A stretch of DNA of 64,000 nucleotides, from the NCBI GenBank assembly GCA_050951605.1, contig JBMNJJ010000009.1:372001-436000 (forward strand), written 5' to 3'. The stretch comes from DUTS01 sp050951605 (GTDB lineage: Bacteria; Bacillota; Peptococcia; DRI-13; DTU073). The first letter of the stretch is position 1; every line of letters begins with the position of its first letter. Positions 8,229 to 18,017 of the stretch are shown here, one piece after another. A program made the translations under genes and the position numbers. The notes below the pieces were generated by a model. The model was not told the origin of the DNA. It did not search any database and worked only from the letters and a program-made list of their open reading frames with translations.

Positions 8229-9353
8229 TTGTCAGCGATTACTTTTGAATTACTTAAAGAAAGTAAAGAGTCATTAGCTCGTTTGGGTAAGCTTTATACT
8301 CCACATGGTGTCGTGGAAACACCCATTTTTATGCCAGTAGGAACACAAGCTACAGTTAAAGCCATGTCACCGGAAGAGTTGGAAGAAGTAGGGTCCCGAA
8401 TTATTTTAAGTAATACTTATCATCTTTATCTGCGCCCTGGTCATGAATTAATTGCGCAGGCAGGGGGATTACATGATTTTATGAATTGGACAGGCCCTAT
8501 TCTTACAGATAGTGGTGGCTTTCAGGTTTTTAGTCTTGGTGATTTACGGAAAATAAGTGAAGAAGGAGTAGAGTTTAGGTCTCATCTTGATGGTTCAAAA
8601 CATTTTTTTACACCGGAAAGGGTCATGGAAATTGAAATGGCTTTAGGTTCTGATATTGCCATGGCTTTTGATGAATGTGTTGCTTATCCGATGGAATATG
8701 AATATACGAAGCAGTCTATGGAAAGAACTACACGTTGGGCTGAACGTTGTTTAAAGGCTCATCGGAAAAAAGACCAGGCTCTTTTTGGGATTGTGCAGGG
8801 AGGAATATTTGAAGATTTACGAGAGATTAGTGTTCGAGATTTGGTTTCACTTGATTTTCCCGGCTATGGGATTGGGGGATTGAGTGTAGGTGAGCCCAAA
8901 AGTTTAATGTATAAAATTTTGGAAATGACAACTCCACTTTTACCTACCAACAAACCGCGTTATCTTATGGGTGTAGGGTCTCCAGACTGTTTAATTGAAG
9001 GGGCTATTAGAGGTGTAGATATGTTTGATTGTGTTTTGCCGACACGTATTGCGCGTAATGGAACAGTTTTTACCTGGGAAGGTAAAGTAGTAATCAGAAA
9101 CGCTCGTTATAAAAAAGATTTTTCACCTTTAGACCCTCATTGTAATTGTTATACTTGTAGAAATTATAGTCGAGCTTATATACGACATTTATTTAATGTA
9201 GGAGAAGTTTTAGGTTTACGTTTAACGACATATCACAATTTATATTTTTTGTTACAACTTATGCAAAAAATTAGAAATGCCATTGCGACAGATAGTTTAT
9301 TAGATTTTAGGGAAGAATTTTTTAGACGTTATTTGGGAAAAGAGGAAAAATAG
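8229..9353 (+). CDS. tgt: tRNA-guanine transglycosylase Tgt
   Basis: Exchanges guanine-34 in GUN-anticodon tRNAs for preQ1. The active-site region LTDSGGFQVFSLGDLRK contains the conserved Asp, GIVQGG is present, the RNA-binding block reads DCVLPTRIARNGT, and the zinc site is CNCYTCRNYS with the His in YIRHLF. Length 374 aa is normal. The start is TTG 8229 after AAGGAGGAG. It is coupled with queA (27-base gap) and lies upstream of yajC-secDF, a common bacterial order. Confidence 0.97.
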   Translation: MSAITFELLKESKESLARLGKLYTPHGVVETPIFMPVGTQATVKAMSPEELEEVGSRIILSNTYHLYLRPGHELIAQAGGLHDFMNWTGPILTDSGGFQVFSLGDLRKISEEGVEFRSHLDGSKHFFTPERVMEIEMALGSDIAMAFDECVAYPMEYEYTKQSMERTTRWAERCLKAHRKKDQALFGIVQGGIFEDLREISVRDLVSLDFPGYGIGGLSVGEPKSLMYKILEMTTPLLPTNKPRYLMGVGSPDCLIEGAIRGVDMFDCVLPTRIARNGTVFTWEGKVVIRNARYKKDFSPLDPHCNCYTCRNYSRAYIRHLFNVGEVLGLRLTTYHNLYFLLQLMQKIRNAIATDSLLDFREEFFRRYLGKEEK

Positions 9354-9442
9354 GGCTTGTATATAAGTCGCGGAAAGGTTAAGATATTATGTAACATCTG
9401 AAATTATTCTTGAGATAATAAAGTTTTAGGGAGGGAAAGTAA

Positions 9443-9739
9443 TTGCAAGGTGCTACCGGTAGTTTTTTTTGGTTAATTGTTTTATTGCTTTTTATGTATT
9501 TTATGTTGGTCAGACCACAGCAAAAACAAAGAAAATTACGTCAAGAAATGTTAGATGATTTGAAGGTTGGCGATAAAATTGTTACTGTGGGCGGCTTGTA
9601 TGGAAAAATTGTTAAACTTTACGATGACACAATGAAGTTAGAAATCGCTGATAATTTTCGTGTTAAAATGCAGCGGATGGCGGTAAATTTTGTTATTGAT
9701 GGGGAAGAAGAAAAAGCGGCAAAAAAAGAGAACGAATAG
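9443..9739 (+). CDS. yajC: Sec translocon accessory protein YajC
   Basis: Small single-pass membrane protein of the SecDF-YajC complex, 98 aa. An N-terminal transmembrane segment (FFWLIVLLLFMYFMLV) runs into the signature RPQQKQRK, followed by the conserved VGDKIVTVGGLYGKI. The start is TTG 9443 after GGGAGGG. secD and secF follow, although a terminator and a new promoter lie between yajC and secD. Confidence 0.95.
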   Translation: MQGATGSFFWLIVLLLFMYFMLVRPQQKQRKLRQEMLDDLKVGDKIVTVGGLYGKIVKLYDDTMKLEIADNFRVKMQRMAVNFVIDGEEEKAAKKENE

Positions 9740-9760
9740 TATATTCAGTAAAAATGACAA

Positions 9761-9795
9761 AAAAGCTGTTGGCGAAAAAGTTGGCAGCTTTTTTT
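9761..9795 (+). terminator. Rho-independent terminator after yajC
   Basis: Stem AAAAGCTG/CAGCTTTT, extended by G-U pairs around a GAAAAA loop, is followed by a T run. It separates the que-tgt-yajC transcript from the secD promoter. Confidence 0.8.
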
Positions 9796-9801
9796 GTGTA
9801 T

Positions 9802-9831
9802 TTGACAAGCCCTTATCTTGAGGAATATAAT
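9802..9831 (+). promoter_or_regulatory. sigma-A type promoter for secDF
   Basis: TTGACA at 9802-9807 and TATAAT at 9826-9831 are separated by 18 bases, immediately after the yajC terminator and about 50 bases before the secD start. Confidence 0.8.
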
Positions 9832-9880
9832 AATTCAGTATGATATTATTATTTGGACAAATAAGGAGGAGAAGCCGGAG

Positions 9881-11116
9881 ATGAGATGGGAGAAAGTATT
9901 TGCCTTAATCATTATCACAGTTCTAATTATTGGCGGGGCTTTTTGGGCAGCTGAGCCGATTAAAAATAATCTTAAATTAGGGCTGGACCTTAAAGGAGGG
10001 GTAATGGTTAGATTACAGGCACAAGGGGCGGTTACGGATAGAGATATAGCGCAAATTATTGAGATTATGCGTACTCGTGTTGACTCTTTAGGGGTTACGG
10101 AACCGGTTATTCAACGGGAGGGTAAAGATCGTGTTTTAGTCGAAATCCCTGGGATTGATGACCCGAAAAGTGCCATTGATTTGATCGGTAAAATGGCGTT
10201 GTTAGAGTTTAAAACTATGGATGGAGAAGTAATTTTAACAGGTAAAGATTTGGCAGAAGCTCAAGAAGCTAAAAACCCCGAAACAGGAGAACCTTATGTC
10301 AGTTTAAAATTTAAGTCGGAGGGAACAAAAAAGTTTGCCGAAGCGACTTCTCGTTTAGTAAGTATGTACCCTGAGGTAGATGGAAAGCAAGATGAGAGAA
10401 GATATATTGCTATTTATTTAGATAATGAAATTATTCAGGCACCATATGTGAGTGAACCTATTCCTAGTGGGGAAGCTCAAATTAGTGGTGGTTATGAGTC
10501 GCTTGAGGATGCTCGTAAAATTGCTTTATTGTTACGCTCCGGTGCTTTACCCGTACCTGTAAAAATTATTGAAAACAGGTCAGTTGGACCTACATTAGGA
10601 ACAGATTCTATTGAAAAAAGTAAAACAGCGGCATTATGGGGACTTTTGGCTGTTATGGTTTTTATGTTGCTGTATTATCGGCTACCGGGTATTGTGGCCG
10701 ATATATCTTTAGTGCTTTATTCTCTGCTTTTATTAGGTATTCTTTTAGCGATTAAAGCTACTTTAACGCTACCCGGAATTGCCGGATTCCTTCTTTCTAT
10801 TGGTATGTGTGTTGATGCAAATATCCTTATTTATGAAAGATTAAAAGAAGAAATACGTAATGGTAAGAGTTTACGGGCAGCGGTTGATGCCGGATTCTCT
10901 CGTGCGTTTACCACAATCTTTGATTCCAATGTAACTACCTTACTTGCGGCCGGAGTTCTTTTCTTTTTAGGAAGTGGTAGCATTAAGGGATTTGCGGTGA
11001 CCTTGAGTATCGGGATTCTTTGTAGTATGTTTACTGCCATTACTTTCACCAGGTACTTTTTGAAAACATTGGTTGATTCTGGTATGGCGAAAAATACTAA
11101 GTTATATGGGGCATAG
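9881..11116 (+). CDS. secD: protein translocase subunit SecD
   Basis: Proton-driven accessory subunit of the Sec translocase, 411 aa. After the first membrane helix comes the D1 motif LKLGLDLKGGVMVRLQ; a periplasmic-type P1 domain follows, then five C-terminal helices starting around WGLLAVMVFMLLYYRLPG and including the GIAGFLLSIGMCVDANILIYERLKEE region typical of SecD. A longer reading from 9818 includes the promoter; ATG 9881 after AAGGAGGAG is the credible start. secF follows immediately. Confidence 0.96.
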   Translation: MRWEKVFALIIITVLIIGGAFWAAEPIKNNLKLGLDLKGGVMVRLQAQGAVTDRDIAQIIEIMRTRVDSLGVTEPVIQREGKDRVLVEIPGIDDPKSAIDLIGKMALLEFKTMDGEVILTGKDLAEAQEAKNPETGEPYVSLKFKSEGTKKFAEATSRLVSMYPEVDGKQDERRYIAIYLDNEIIQAPYVSEPIPSGEAQISGGYESLEDARKIALLLRSGALPVPVKIIENRSVGPTLGTDSIEKSKTAALWGLLAVMVFMLLYYRLPGIVADISLVLYSLLLLGILLAIKATLTLPGIAGFLLSIGMCVDANILIYERLKEEIRNGKSLRAAVDAGFSRAFTTIFDSNVTTLLAAGVLFFLGSGSIKGFAVTLSIGILCSMFTAITFTRYFLKTLVDSGMAKNTKLYGA

Positions 11117-11126
11117 GAGGGAAATG

Positions 11127-11999
11127 ATGATGGATTTTATTGGGAAAAGAAAGGTCTGGTATGCTCTATCTCTGATTGTTCTTTTAATAGCAATTGTTTC
11201 CCTTTTTGTGCAGGGATTAAATTTTGGCATTGATTTTCAGGGAGGAACATTACTGCAGTTAAAGTTTGAGAAACCGGATGTTACCGGCACGGAAATTCGA
11301 GCTGCATTAGAGGAATTCGGTTTAGAAAAGAGTTTTTTACAGAAATCTGAAGATAGCTATATTCTTAAAACTCCGGAATTAGGTCAAGAAAAGCAAAATA
11401 AAGTTTTACAGGCATTTGAAAATAAAATTGGTAAGTTTGAGTTATTACGAAGTGAAAACGTGGGACCTGTTATTGGTAAAGAACTAAGACGCGTAGGTCT
11501 TTTAGCTTTAGTTATCGCCGGTATCTTACAGATTATTTATATTACAATTCGCTTTGAGTTTAAGTTCGGGATTGCGGCGATTTTAGCCCTTTTGCATGAT
11601 GCTATTGTAACGATTGGCTTCTTTTCTCTTTTTCAGTTTGAGGTGGATTTAACGTTTATTGCCGCTATTCTAACTGTTATTGGTTATTCGATTAATGATA
11701 CTATTGTTATCTTTGACCGGATTCGAGAAAATTTAAAACTGATGCGGAAAGAAGATTTAGCTACTTTAGTGAATAAGAGTATTAAACAAAACTTGGTACG
11801 TACTTTTAATACCTCTTTAGCTGTAGCCTTTATGTTGGTTGCTCTTTTAGTTTTAGGTGGGGAAACAACTCGTTATTTTTCTATGGCGATGTTGGTTGGG
11901 GTAATTTCCGGTGTTTATTCTTCAGTCTTTATTGCTAGTTCGTTATGGTATGACTTTGTTCCTACGGTAAAGGGACAGAAAAAGCCGGCAAAAATTTAA
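11127..11999 (+). CDS. secF: protein translocase subunit SecF
   Basis: Partner of SecD, about 290 aa. The SecF signature LNFGIDFQGGTLLQ follows the first helix; the C-terminal membrane region contains LTVIGYSINDTIVIFDRIREN. Three in-frame ATGs (11124, 11127, 11130) follow AGGAGG at 11115-11120; 11127 has a 6-base spacer and is preferred. A terminator at 12025 closes the secDF unit. Confidence 0.95.
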   Translation: MMDFIGKRKVWYALSLIVLLIAIVSLFVQGLNFGIDFQGGTLLQLKFEKPDVTGTEIRAALEEFGLEKSFLQKSEDSYILKTPELGQEKQNKVLQAFENKIGKFELLRSENVGPVIGKELRRVGLLALVIAGILQIIYITIRFEFKFGIAAILALLHDAIVTIGFFSLFQFEVDLTFIAAILTVIGYSINDTIVIFDRIRENLKLMRKEDLATLVNKSIKQNLVRTFNTSLAVAFMLVALLVLGGETTRYFSMAMLVGVISGVYSSVFIASSLWYDFVPTVKGQKKPAKI

Positions 12000-12024
12000 G
12001 TTAATCTATAAAATTTAGTTTTGT

Positions 12025-12065
12025 CCCCTTTTATTAAAGTAACTACTTTGATAAAAGGGGTTTTT
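12025..12065 (+). terminator. Rho-independent terminator after secF
   Basis: A 10-bp stem CCCCTTTTAT/ATAAAAGGGG, with further pairing of AAAGT/ACTTT inside the loop, is followed by five T. It separates secDF from recJ. Confidence 0.85.
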
Positions 12066-12116
12066 GTTAGGTTTATGATATAATTATGATGTGAATAGTG
12101 GTGAGGAGAGAAAATA

Positions 12117-15100
12117 ATGGTTCGCAAACGCATTTGGCAGTTAAAAAGAGGAGATAATTGTATCATTGGGTCGTTGGTAGAATCTTTAGGCATCTCTAAA
12201 ACTTTGGCTACAATTTTGGTCAATAGAGGACTCATAACTTCACAAATGGTGCAAAGCTTTTTAGAGGCGTCCTTAACCGACTTAGAAAGTCCGACTGCTC
12301 TTCCTTCTATGGCTGAAGGGGTAGAAAGAATTTATAGTGCGATCAAAAAGGGTGAAAATATTTTAGTCTACGGCGACTATGATGTCGATGGGATTACAGG
12401 GACTGTTTTACTTACTGATTTATTGCGTCGGTTAGGGGGGAAGGTAAATTATTATCTTCCGGATAGAAAAGAAGAAGGATATGGTCTAAACTCTCAAGCA
12501 CTTGTTAAAGCTAAAGAAAGTGGAACAGATTTAATTGTTACTGTGGATTGCGGTATTTCTTCTCTGAAAGAAACTACTCAAGCACGAGAATTGGGAATGG
12601 ATTTAGTAATAACCGATCACCATCAATTACCCGCGCAAATACCTTCTGCTCTAGCCGTAATTAATCCTAAATTGGCAGATGAAAGTAGGCCTTGGTATGA
12701 CTTAGCCGGGGTAGGCGTTGCTTTTAAAGTGGGACAAGCAGTAGCTACTTTGTTTTCAACAGAAAGTATTTGTGAAGAGTATTTAGATTTAGTAGCTTTG
12801 GGGACGATTGCCGATATTGTTCCTTTACGTGGTGAAAACAGAATTTTGGTTAAAGCGGGATTAGAGCGTATCAATCAAGGTAATTGTCGTTTAGGCATAC
12901 AATCTTTAATGAATACAGCGGGGTTAAAGACAGGGCAAATTTCTACGGGACAGGTAGGGTTTGTTTTGGCACCTCGTTTAAATGCGTGTGGACGTTTAGG
13001 CAAGGCGGATATAGCAGTACAGTTATTGTTAAGTACAGATGTACAGGAGACTGATAATATTTGCCGGGGTTTAGAGAAGGAAAATAGATTACGTCAAGAA
13101 TTAGAAGAAAAAATATATCACGAAGCCTTAGCCATGATAGAAAAAGCAGGAGGAATTGGTGAGGATAAATTAATTCTTTTGGCTTCTTCCAATTGGCATC
13201 CCGGAGTTATAGGGATTGTCGCTTCTCGTCTTACGGAGAAATATTATCGACCTACAATCCTTTTAAATTTGGAGGAGGGAAGAGGAAAAGGTTCGGCAAG
13301 GAGTATTCCCGGGTTCAATTTATATCAAGCCTTAGAACAGGTGAAACCGCATTTGCTAACATTTGGTGGACATGAAATGGCCGCTGGTTTAACTTTGTCC
13401 GAGGAAAAAATCCCGATAGTGCGACAACAATTATTGGCATATGCGCATAATGTTTTAGATGAAAAAAGTCTTACTCCTGTTTTATCTTTAGATGCAGAAG
13501 TAACTTTAGAGGATATTAATGAACAATTAATTAAAGAAATAAATCTTTTGGCTCCTTACGGCTTTGGAAACCCTTCCCCTCTTTTGGTGGTACGTAACAT
13601 TTGTTTAAAAAAAGTGTGGAGAGTGGGGAAAAATGGTGACCATCTTAAGTTAAGGGTGGGTGATAAAAGTAGGCAGCTTGAGGGTATTGGTTTTCAATTA
13701 GGGGAGCGCGAAAAGGGAATTGCTGAAGGGGATAGGTATGATTTAGCTTTTATCCCACAATTAAATACTTATCAAGGGATAACTCAAGTACAAATGCAGA
13801 TTCGAGAATTTAAAAAGTATTTAGTACCGGATGTTCCTTTAGCTCTTTATAGCTCTGCTCAAATAGAGGAAAAAATACAAAAAGTTATTTTAGGTGAAGC
13901 CGAATATTACGAAAAACAAAAAGAGGCCTTACGGCTTCTCAAAGAAGGTCAGAATACTTTACTTATTTTAGGGACGGGGCGAGGAAAGTCTGCTGTTTTT
14001 CAGTCCATGGCTGCTTATTTGGCTATACGACAAAAGAAGGTCACGATTATCGTTTATCCTTTACGGTCTTTAGTCAATGATCAATATCAGCGAATCCGGG
14101 AAAAAATGTCTTCATTAGGTGTACGGGTATCATTAGTTAATGGCTCGATGGGTATGTCGAAAAGAAAACAGTTTTTTAAGGACCTAGCACAAGGTGATGT
14201 AGAAATAATTTTAACAACACCGGAGTTTTTAGTCTTTCATTTAGATAAATTTAAACAAATTGCAGAAAAAATCGGCTTATTTGTTGTCGATGAGGCACAT
14301 CATTTGGCGCAAAGTAAACGGCGGGGCTATTACCTTTTAGGACAGAGTTGGGAACAATTGGGGAAACCACTTGTTTTAGCTGTATCGGCAACTGCCGATT
14401 TGGAAACTGCGCAGTGGATTAAGAACACTCTCTGTTGTTCTAAGGTAGTAGTAGAAAATTATGTACGTAATAATTTACAGGTGGTAGATAAACGAGCGGA
14501 GAAAGATAAATTAAAATATTTATTAAAATTATTAGATACGGGGGAGCGTATTGTTATTTATGTTAATAGTAGAAAGCAGGCTTATCAGTTAGCTAATGAC
14601 CTTCGTTTCTATTATCCCGCCTCTCGAGAGGAGATCGGTTTTTATCATGGAGGTTTAAATAGTCAACAGCGAATATTTTTGGAAAAAGCGTTCCGTGAAG
14701 GGGACTTGCGGGTGATGGTTACCACAAGTGCTTTTGGGGAAGGGATTGATATTCCTGATATCAAACATGTAGTTTTGTATCATTTGTGTTTTTCTTTGAC
14801 AGAGTTTAATCAGTTGTCCGGGAGAGCAGGACGTAATAATCAAGAGGCAAAAATTCATCTCCTCTTTAATCAGCAGGATCGAAAATTAAATGAATTAATT
14901 CTCGAAGGGGCGGCACCAACACGGACAGTTTTAGCGAAGTTCTATCTCTATTTGCGGAAAAAAGGGAAAAAAGCAAATCCTTTTCCGTATAATAAGCGGG
15001 AACTGCAGAAAGAGATGCAGAAATTGGGGATGAGAAACTTTTGTGAACAAACAGTTTCTGCTTGTTTAGGTGTTTTAGAAGATTTAGGTCTTTTAAGGCA

Positions 15101-15308
15101 AGATGGTGAAGGTGGACAAAGATATCTTTATATACTTCCACCTCCGCCGGAGAAGCTGGATTTGGCTGATTCACTTTGTTATTTAGAAGGACGAGATGAA
15201 TGGGACGAATTTCAGTCTTTTGCCGATTTTGTGTTAAAAAAGGAAAAAGAAGAAATTCTGAGAACCATAAACAGACCTATTGCTCCTGATAAGGTTATGT
15301 CTATATAG
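12117..15308 (+). CDS. recJ: RecJ single-strand exonuclease fused to a RecQ-like DEAH helicase
   Basis: A 1063-aa protein in two halves. Residues 1-570 are RecJ: DYDVDG at 87-92, DHH at 167-169, then GTIADIVPL, RLNACGRLGKA and GGHEMAAG, plus the OB-like domain. Residues from about 600 carry superfamily-2 helicase motifs: ILGTGRGKS (Walker A, near 619), DEAH at 725-728, AVSATAD, TTSAFGEGIDIPD and QLSGRAGR near 902. RecJ alone is usually 550-800 aa. No intervening stop or start suggests a frame artefact. Helicase unwinding coupled in cis to 5-prime resection is the inferred function. The order secDF-recJ-relA is conserved in many Firmicutes. Confidence 0.93.
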   Translation: MVRKRIWQLKRGDNCIIGSLVESLGISKTLATILVNRGLITSQMVQSFLEASLTDLESPTALPSMAEGVERIYSAIKKGENILVYGDYDVDGITGTVLLTDLLRRLGGKVNYYLPDRKEEGYGLNSQALVKAKESGTDLIVTVDCGISSLKETTQARELGMDLVITDHHQLPAQIPSALAVINPKLADESRPWYDLAGVGVAFKVGQAVATLFSTESICEEYLDLVALGTIADIVPLRGENRILVKAGLERINQGNCRLGIQSLMNTAGLKTGQISTGQVGFVLAPRLNACGRLGKADIAVQLLLSTDVQETDNICRGLEKENRLRQELEEKIYHEALAMIEKAGGIGEDKLILLASSNWHPGVIGIVASRLTEKYYRPTILLNLEEGRGKGSARSIPGFNLYQALEQVKPHLLTFGGHEMAAGLTLSEEKIPIVRQQLLAYAHNVLDEKSLTPVLSLDAEVTLEDINEQLIKEINLLAPYGFGNPSPLLVVRNICLKKVWRVGKNGDHLKLRVGDKSRQLEGIGFQLGEREKGIAEGDRYDLAFIPQLNTYQGITQVQMQIREFKKYLVPDVPLALYSSAQIEEKIQKVILGEAEYYEKQKEALRLLKEGQNTLLILGTGRGKSAVFQSMAAYLAIRQKKVTIIVYPLRSLVNDQYQRIREKMSSLGVRVSLVNGSMGMSKRKQFFKDLAQGDVEIILTTPEFLVFHLDKFKQIAEKIGLFVVDEAHHLAQSKRRGYYLLGQSWEQLGKPLVLAVSATADLETAQWIKNTLCCSKVVVENYVRNNLQVVDKRAEKDKLKYLLKLLDTGERIVIYVNSRKQAYQLANDLRFYYPASREEIGFYHGGLNSQQRIFLEKAFREGDLRVMVTTSAFGEGIDIPDIKHVVLYHLCFSLTEFNQLSGRAGRNNQEAKIHLLFNQQDRKLNELILEGAAPTRTVLAKFYLYLRKKGKKANPFPYNKRELQKEMQKLGMRNFCEQTVSACLGVLEDLGLLRQDGEGGQRYLYILPPPPEKLDLADSLCYLEGRDEWDEFQSFADFVLKKEKEEILRTINRPIAPDKVMSI

Positions 15309-15337
15309 TTATAGTATAATTGACTGGTGGTGAAAAA

Positions 15338-17530
15338 ATGTCCTGTGATGATTTATTTAATAAATTTATAGAACAAGTAAAAACACAGCATAATTTTAAT
15401 GAGGTAGAATTAGTTACCAGGGTGTATATTTTCGCCAAAAAAGCACATGGGGGTCAAAATAGAATTTCCGGTGAACCTTTTATTATTCATCCTGTGGCTG
15501 TTGCGCAAATTTTAGTGAACCTAGAATTAGATATACCTACTGTAGTTGCAGGATTACTTCATGATGTGGTGGAAGATACTCCCGTTGTTTTAGCAGAAAT
15601 TGAGGAAGAGTTCGGAACTGAAGTTGCTCTTTTAGTAGATGGAGTTACGAAATTAAGCAGATTGCAGTTTCGTTCTAAAGAAGAACAGCAGGTAGAAAAT
15701 TTACGAAAGATGTTTTTAGCTATGGCTAAGGATATTAGAGTAATTATGATTAAGTTAGCGGATCGTCTTCATAATATGCGAACTTTAAAACATCAGCCTG
15801 AGTATAAACAAAAGGAAATCGCAGAAGAAACTTTAGAAATTTTTGCACCCTTAGCTCACCGTTTAGGAATTTTTACAATCAAATGGGAATTAGAAGACCT
15901 TGCTTTTCATTACCTGGAACCGGAAGAGTATAATCGTTTAGTAGAAAAAATATCTATGAAAAGACAGGAGCGAGAAGCGTATATTGAGCATGTTATTGAC
16001 ATTTTAAAAGATAAATTGCAAAAAGCAGGTATTCGAGCTGATATTCAGGGAAGACCGAAGCACTTTTATAGTATTTATAAAAAAATGATTGAGAAGAAAA
16101 AAGATTTAAATGAAATCTATGACCTTATTGCAGTAAGAGTTATTGTGAATACGGTAAGGGATTGTTATGAAGTTTTAGGAATAATTCATACACTTTGGAC
16201 ACCTATTCCGCGTCGGTTTAAAGATTATATTGCGATGCCTAAACCGAATATGTATCAATCTTTGCATACTACGGTAATGGGGCTTTTGGGAGAACCTTTT
16301 GAAATACAGATTCGTACCAAGGAAATGCATCGCACGGCAGAGTTTGGAATTGCTGCTCATTGGAAATATAAAGAAGGCTATAAAAAGGGGAGTAAGGAAT
16401 TAGAAGAACGACTTGCTTGGTTAAGGAAAATTTTAGAATGGCAAAAGGAAGTTAAGGATACGAAGGAGTTTATGGAACTTTTAAAAATTGATATTTTCTC
16501 TGATGTAGTTTTTGTTTTTACACCAAAAGGGGATGTGAAGGAACTTCCGGCAGGTTCGATTCCGCTTGATTTTGCTTATCGTATTCATTCTGATGTCGGG
16601 CATAGTTGTATTGGCTGCCGTGTAAATGGAAAAATGGTGCCATTAGATTATGTTTTAAAAAATGGCGATATTGTGGAAATAATTACTTCTAAACAGGCTA
16701 GTAGTCCCAGTAGGGATTGGTTAAAGATGGTGAAAACTTCGCAAGCAAAAAGCAGGATTAGACAGTGGTTTAAAAAGGAAAAAAGAGAAGAACATATTTT
16801 ACAGGGACGAGATAGTCTGGAAAAAGAATTAAAAAAGCAAGGGTTTGAACCGGCACAAAAGTTAAAAAATGAATGGTTGCAAGAGATAGCGAAAAAATTT
16901 GGCATGGCTCATTATGAGGACTTGTTAGCGGCGATTGGGGAAGGTGTACTTAGTTCTTTTCAAGTTTTCACTCGGCTTCGCAACGACTTTTTCCCGCAAG
17001 AAAAACAGTTATCGTCAGTATCTTTGGTCGAATTACAGCAAGGGATGAAAACTCAGGAGCGTTATTATAAGATTTCGCATGGGATTAAGGTTAAGGGAGA
17101 AGAAGGCGTGTTAGTGCGTTTAGCACATTGTTGTAACCCTCTTCCCGGGGACCTGATTACCGGGTATATTACTAGAGGGAGGGGTGTTTCCGTACACCGG
17201 ACGGATTGCAATAACATTCAGAATTTAAATGAAGAGGACCAAGGAAGAATTATTGAGGTAATATGGGATGAAGGAGCAGAAAGTATTTATCAAGTGGAGT
17301 TAGAAATATATGCTTTAGATAGTACACATTTGCCTTTAGATATTATGAGTACTTTAGCGGATATGAAAATACATATTAATACAATTAATGCCCGTACGGT
17401 TAAACATGGGCATACGGTGATTAAATTGAAAGTTGATATACGTACAATTAGTCAGCTGAATTTGTTAATTGAGAAAATCAAAAAAATTAAGGATGTGCTT
17501 AATGTGTTTAGAATTACACCTAAAAAATAA
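15338..17530 (+). CDS. relA: bifunctional (p)ppGpp synthetase/hydrolase RelA/SpoT
   Basis: Long Rel protein of 730 aa controlling the stringent response. Domains in order: HD hydrolase (HPVAVAQ, HDVVED at residues 75-80), synthetase (YDLIAVRVIV, YKTIH-like PNMYQSLHTT), TGS starting DVVFVFTPKGDVKELP, a conserved-Cys region (LAHCCNPLPGD) and a C-terminal ACT domain. The intact HD motif suggests both activities. ATG 15338 follows GGTGGTG; a TTG at 15320 is a poorer start. Adjacent dtd is the usual partner in Firmicutes. Confidence 0.96.
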   Translation: MSCDDLFNKFIEQVKTQHNFNEVELVTRVYIFAKKAHGGQNRISGEPFIIHPVAVAQILVNLELDIPTVVAGLLHDVVEDTPVVLAEIEEEFGTEVALLVDGVTKLSRLQFRSKEEQQVENLRKMFLAMAKDIRVIMIKLADRLHNMRTLKHQPEYKQKEIAEETLEIFAPLAHRLGIFTIKWELEDLAFHYLEPEEYNRLVEKISMKRQEREAYIEHVIDILKDKLQKAGIRADIQGRPKHFYSIYKKMIEKKKDLNEIYDLIAVRVIVNTVRDCYEVLGIIHTLWTPIPRRFKDYIAMPKPNMYQSLHTTVMGLLGEPFEIQIRTKEMHRTAEFGIAAHWKYKEGYKKGSKELEERLAWLRKILEWQKEVKDTKEFMELLKIDIFSDVVFVFTPKGDVKELPAGSIPLDFAYRIHSDVGHSCIGCRVNGKMVPLDYVLKNGDIVEIITSKQASSPSRDWLKMVKTSQAKSRIRQWFKKEKREEHILQGRDSLEKELKKQGFEPAQKLKNEWLQEIAKKFGMAHYEDLLAAIGEGVLSSFQVFTRLRNDFFPQEKQLSSVSLVELQQGMKTQERYYKISHGIKVKGEEGVLVRLAHCCNPLPGDLITGYITRGRGVSVHRTDCNNIQNLNEEDQGRIIEVIWDEGAESIYQVELEIYALDSTHLPLDIMSTLADMKIHINTINARTVKHGHTVIKLKVDIRTISQLNLLIEKIKKIKDVLNVFRITPKK

Positions 17531-17548
17531 TTTCAGGGAGGAGCAAAG

Positions 17549-17998
17549 ATGCGTGCAGTTGTACAAAGAGTTAAAACAGGAGCTGTTCTTATTGAAGGGC
17601 AAACAGTAGGCAAGATTAAAGAAGGACTTGTAGTTTTTTTAGGAGTAGGGCAAAATGATGAAGAAAAAGATGCTCAATATTTGGCGAAAAAAATCGTCAA
17701 TTTACGTATTTTCGAAGATAAAGCCGGTAAATTAAATCTTTCATTACAAGAGATAGGGGGAGAGGTTTTAGTCGTTTCTCAGTTCACACTTTATGGAGAT
17801 TGTCGACAGGGAAGGCGACCTAGTTTTACGGCAGCCGCTGCCCCGGAAAAAGCTAATCTTTTGTATCAGTTTTTTGTGGAAAAAATAAAAGAAGAAGGGG
17901 TTAGAGTAGCTACGGGTGTTTTTCAGGAAGAAATGTTGGTGAAAATTGAAAATAATGGTCCGGTTACGTTACTTTTAGATAGTGAAAAATTGTTCTAA
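17549..17998 (+). CDS. dtd: D-aminoacyl-tRNA deacylase Dtd
   Basis: Removes D-amino acids (and glycine mischarged on tRNA-Ala) from tRNA. The two cross-subunit signatures are present: SQFTLYGDCRQGRRPSFTAAA-type block in the middle and NNGPVTLLL near the C-terminus, carrying the conserved Gly-Pro. Length 149 aa is typical. It starts with ATG 17549 after GGGAGGAG, 18 bases behind relA. Confidence 0.96.
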   Translation: MRAVVQRVKTGAVLIEGQTVGKIKEGLVVFLGVGQNDEEKDAQYLAKKIVNLRIFEDKAGKLNLSLQEIGGEVLVVSQFTLYGDCRQGRRPSFTAAAAPEKANLLYQFFVEKIKEEGVRVATGVFQEEMLVKIENNGPVTLLLDSEKLF

Positions 17999-18017
17999 TA
18001 GGGAGTGAATAAAAGTA

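Noticed and set aside
12117..15308. RecJ-helicase fusion as an assembly error
   Set aside because: One uninterrupted frame with all motifs and conserved neighbours on both sides; an artefact is unlikely, though not excluded.
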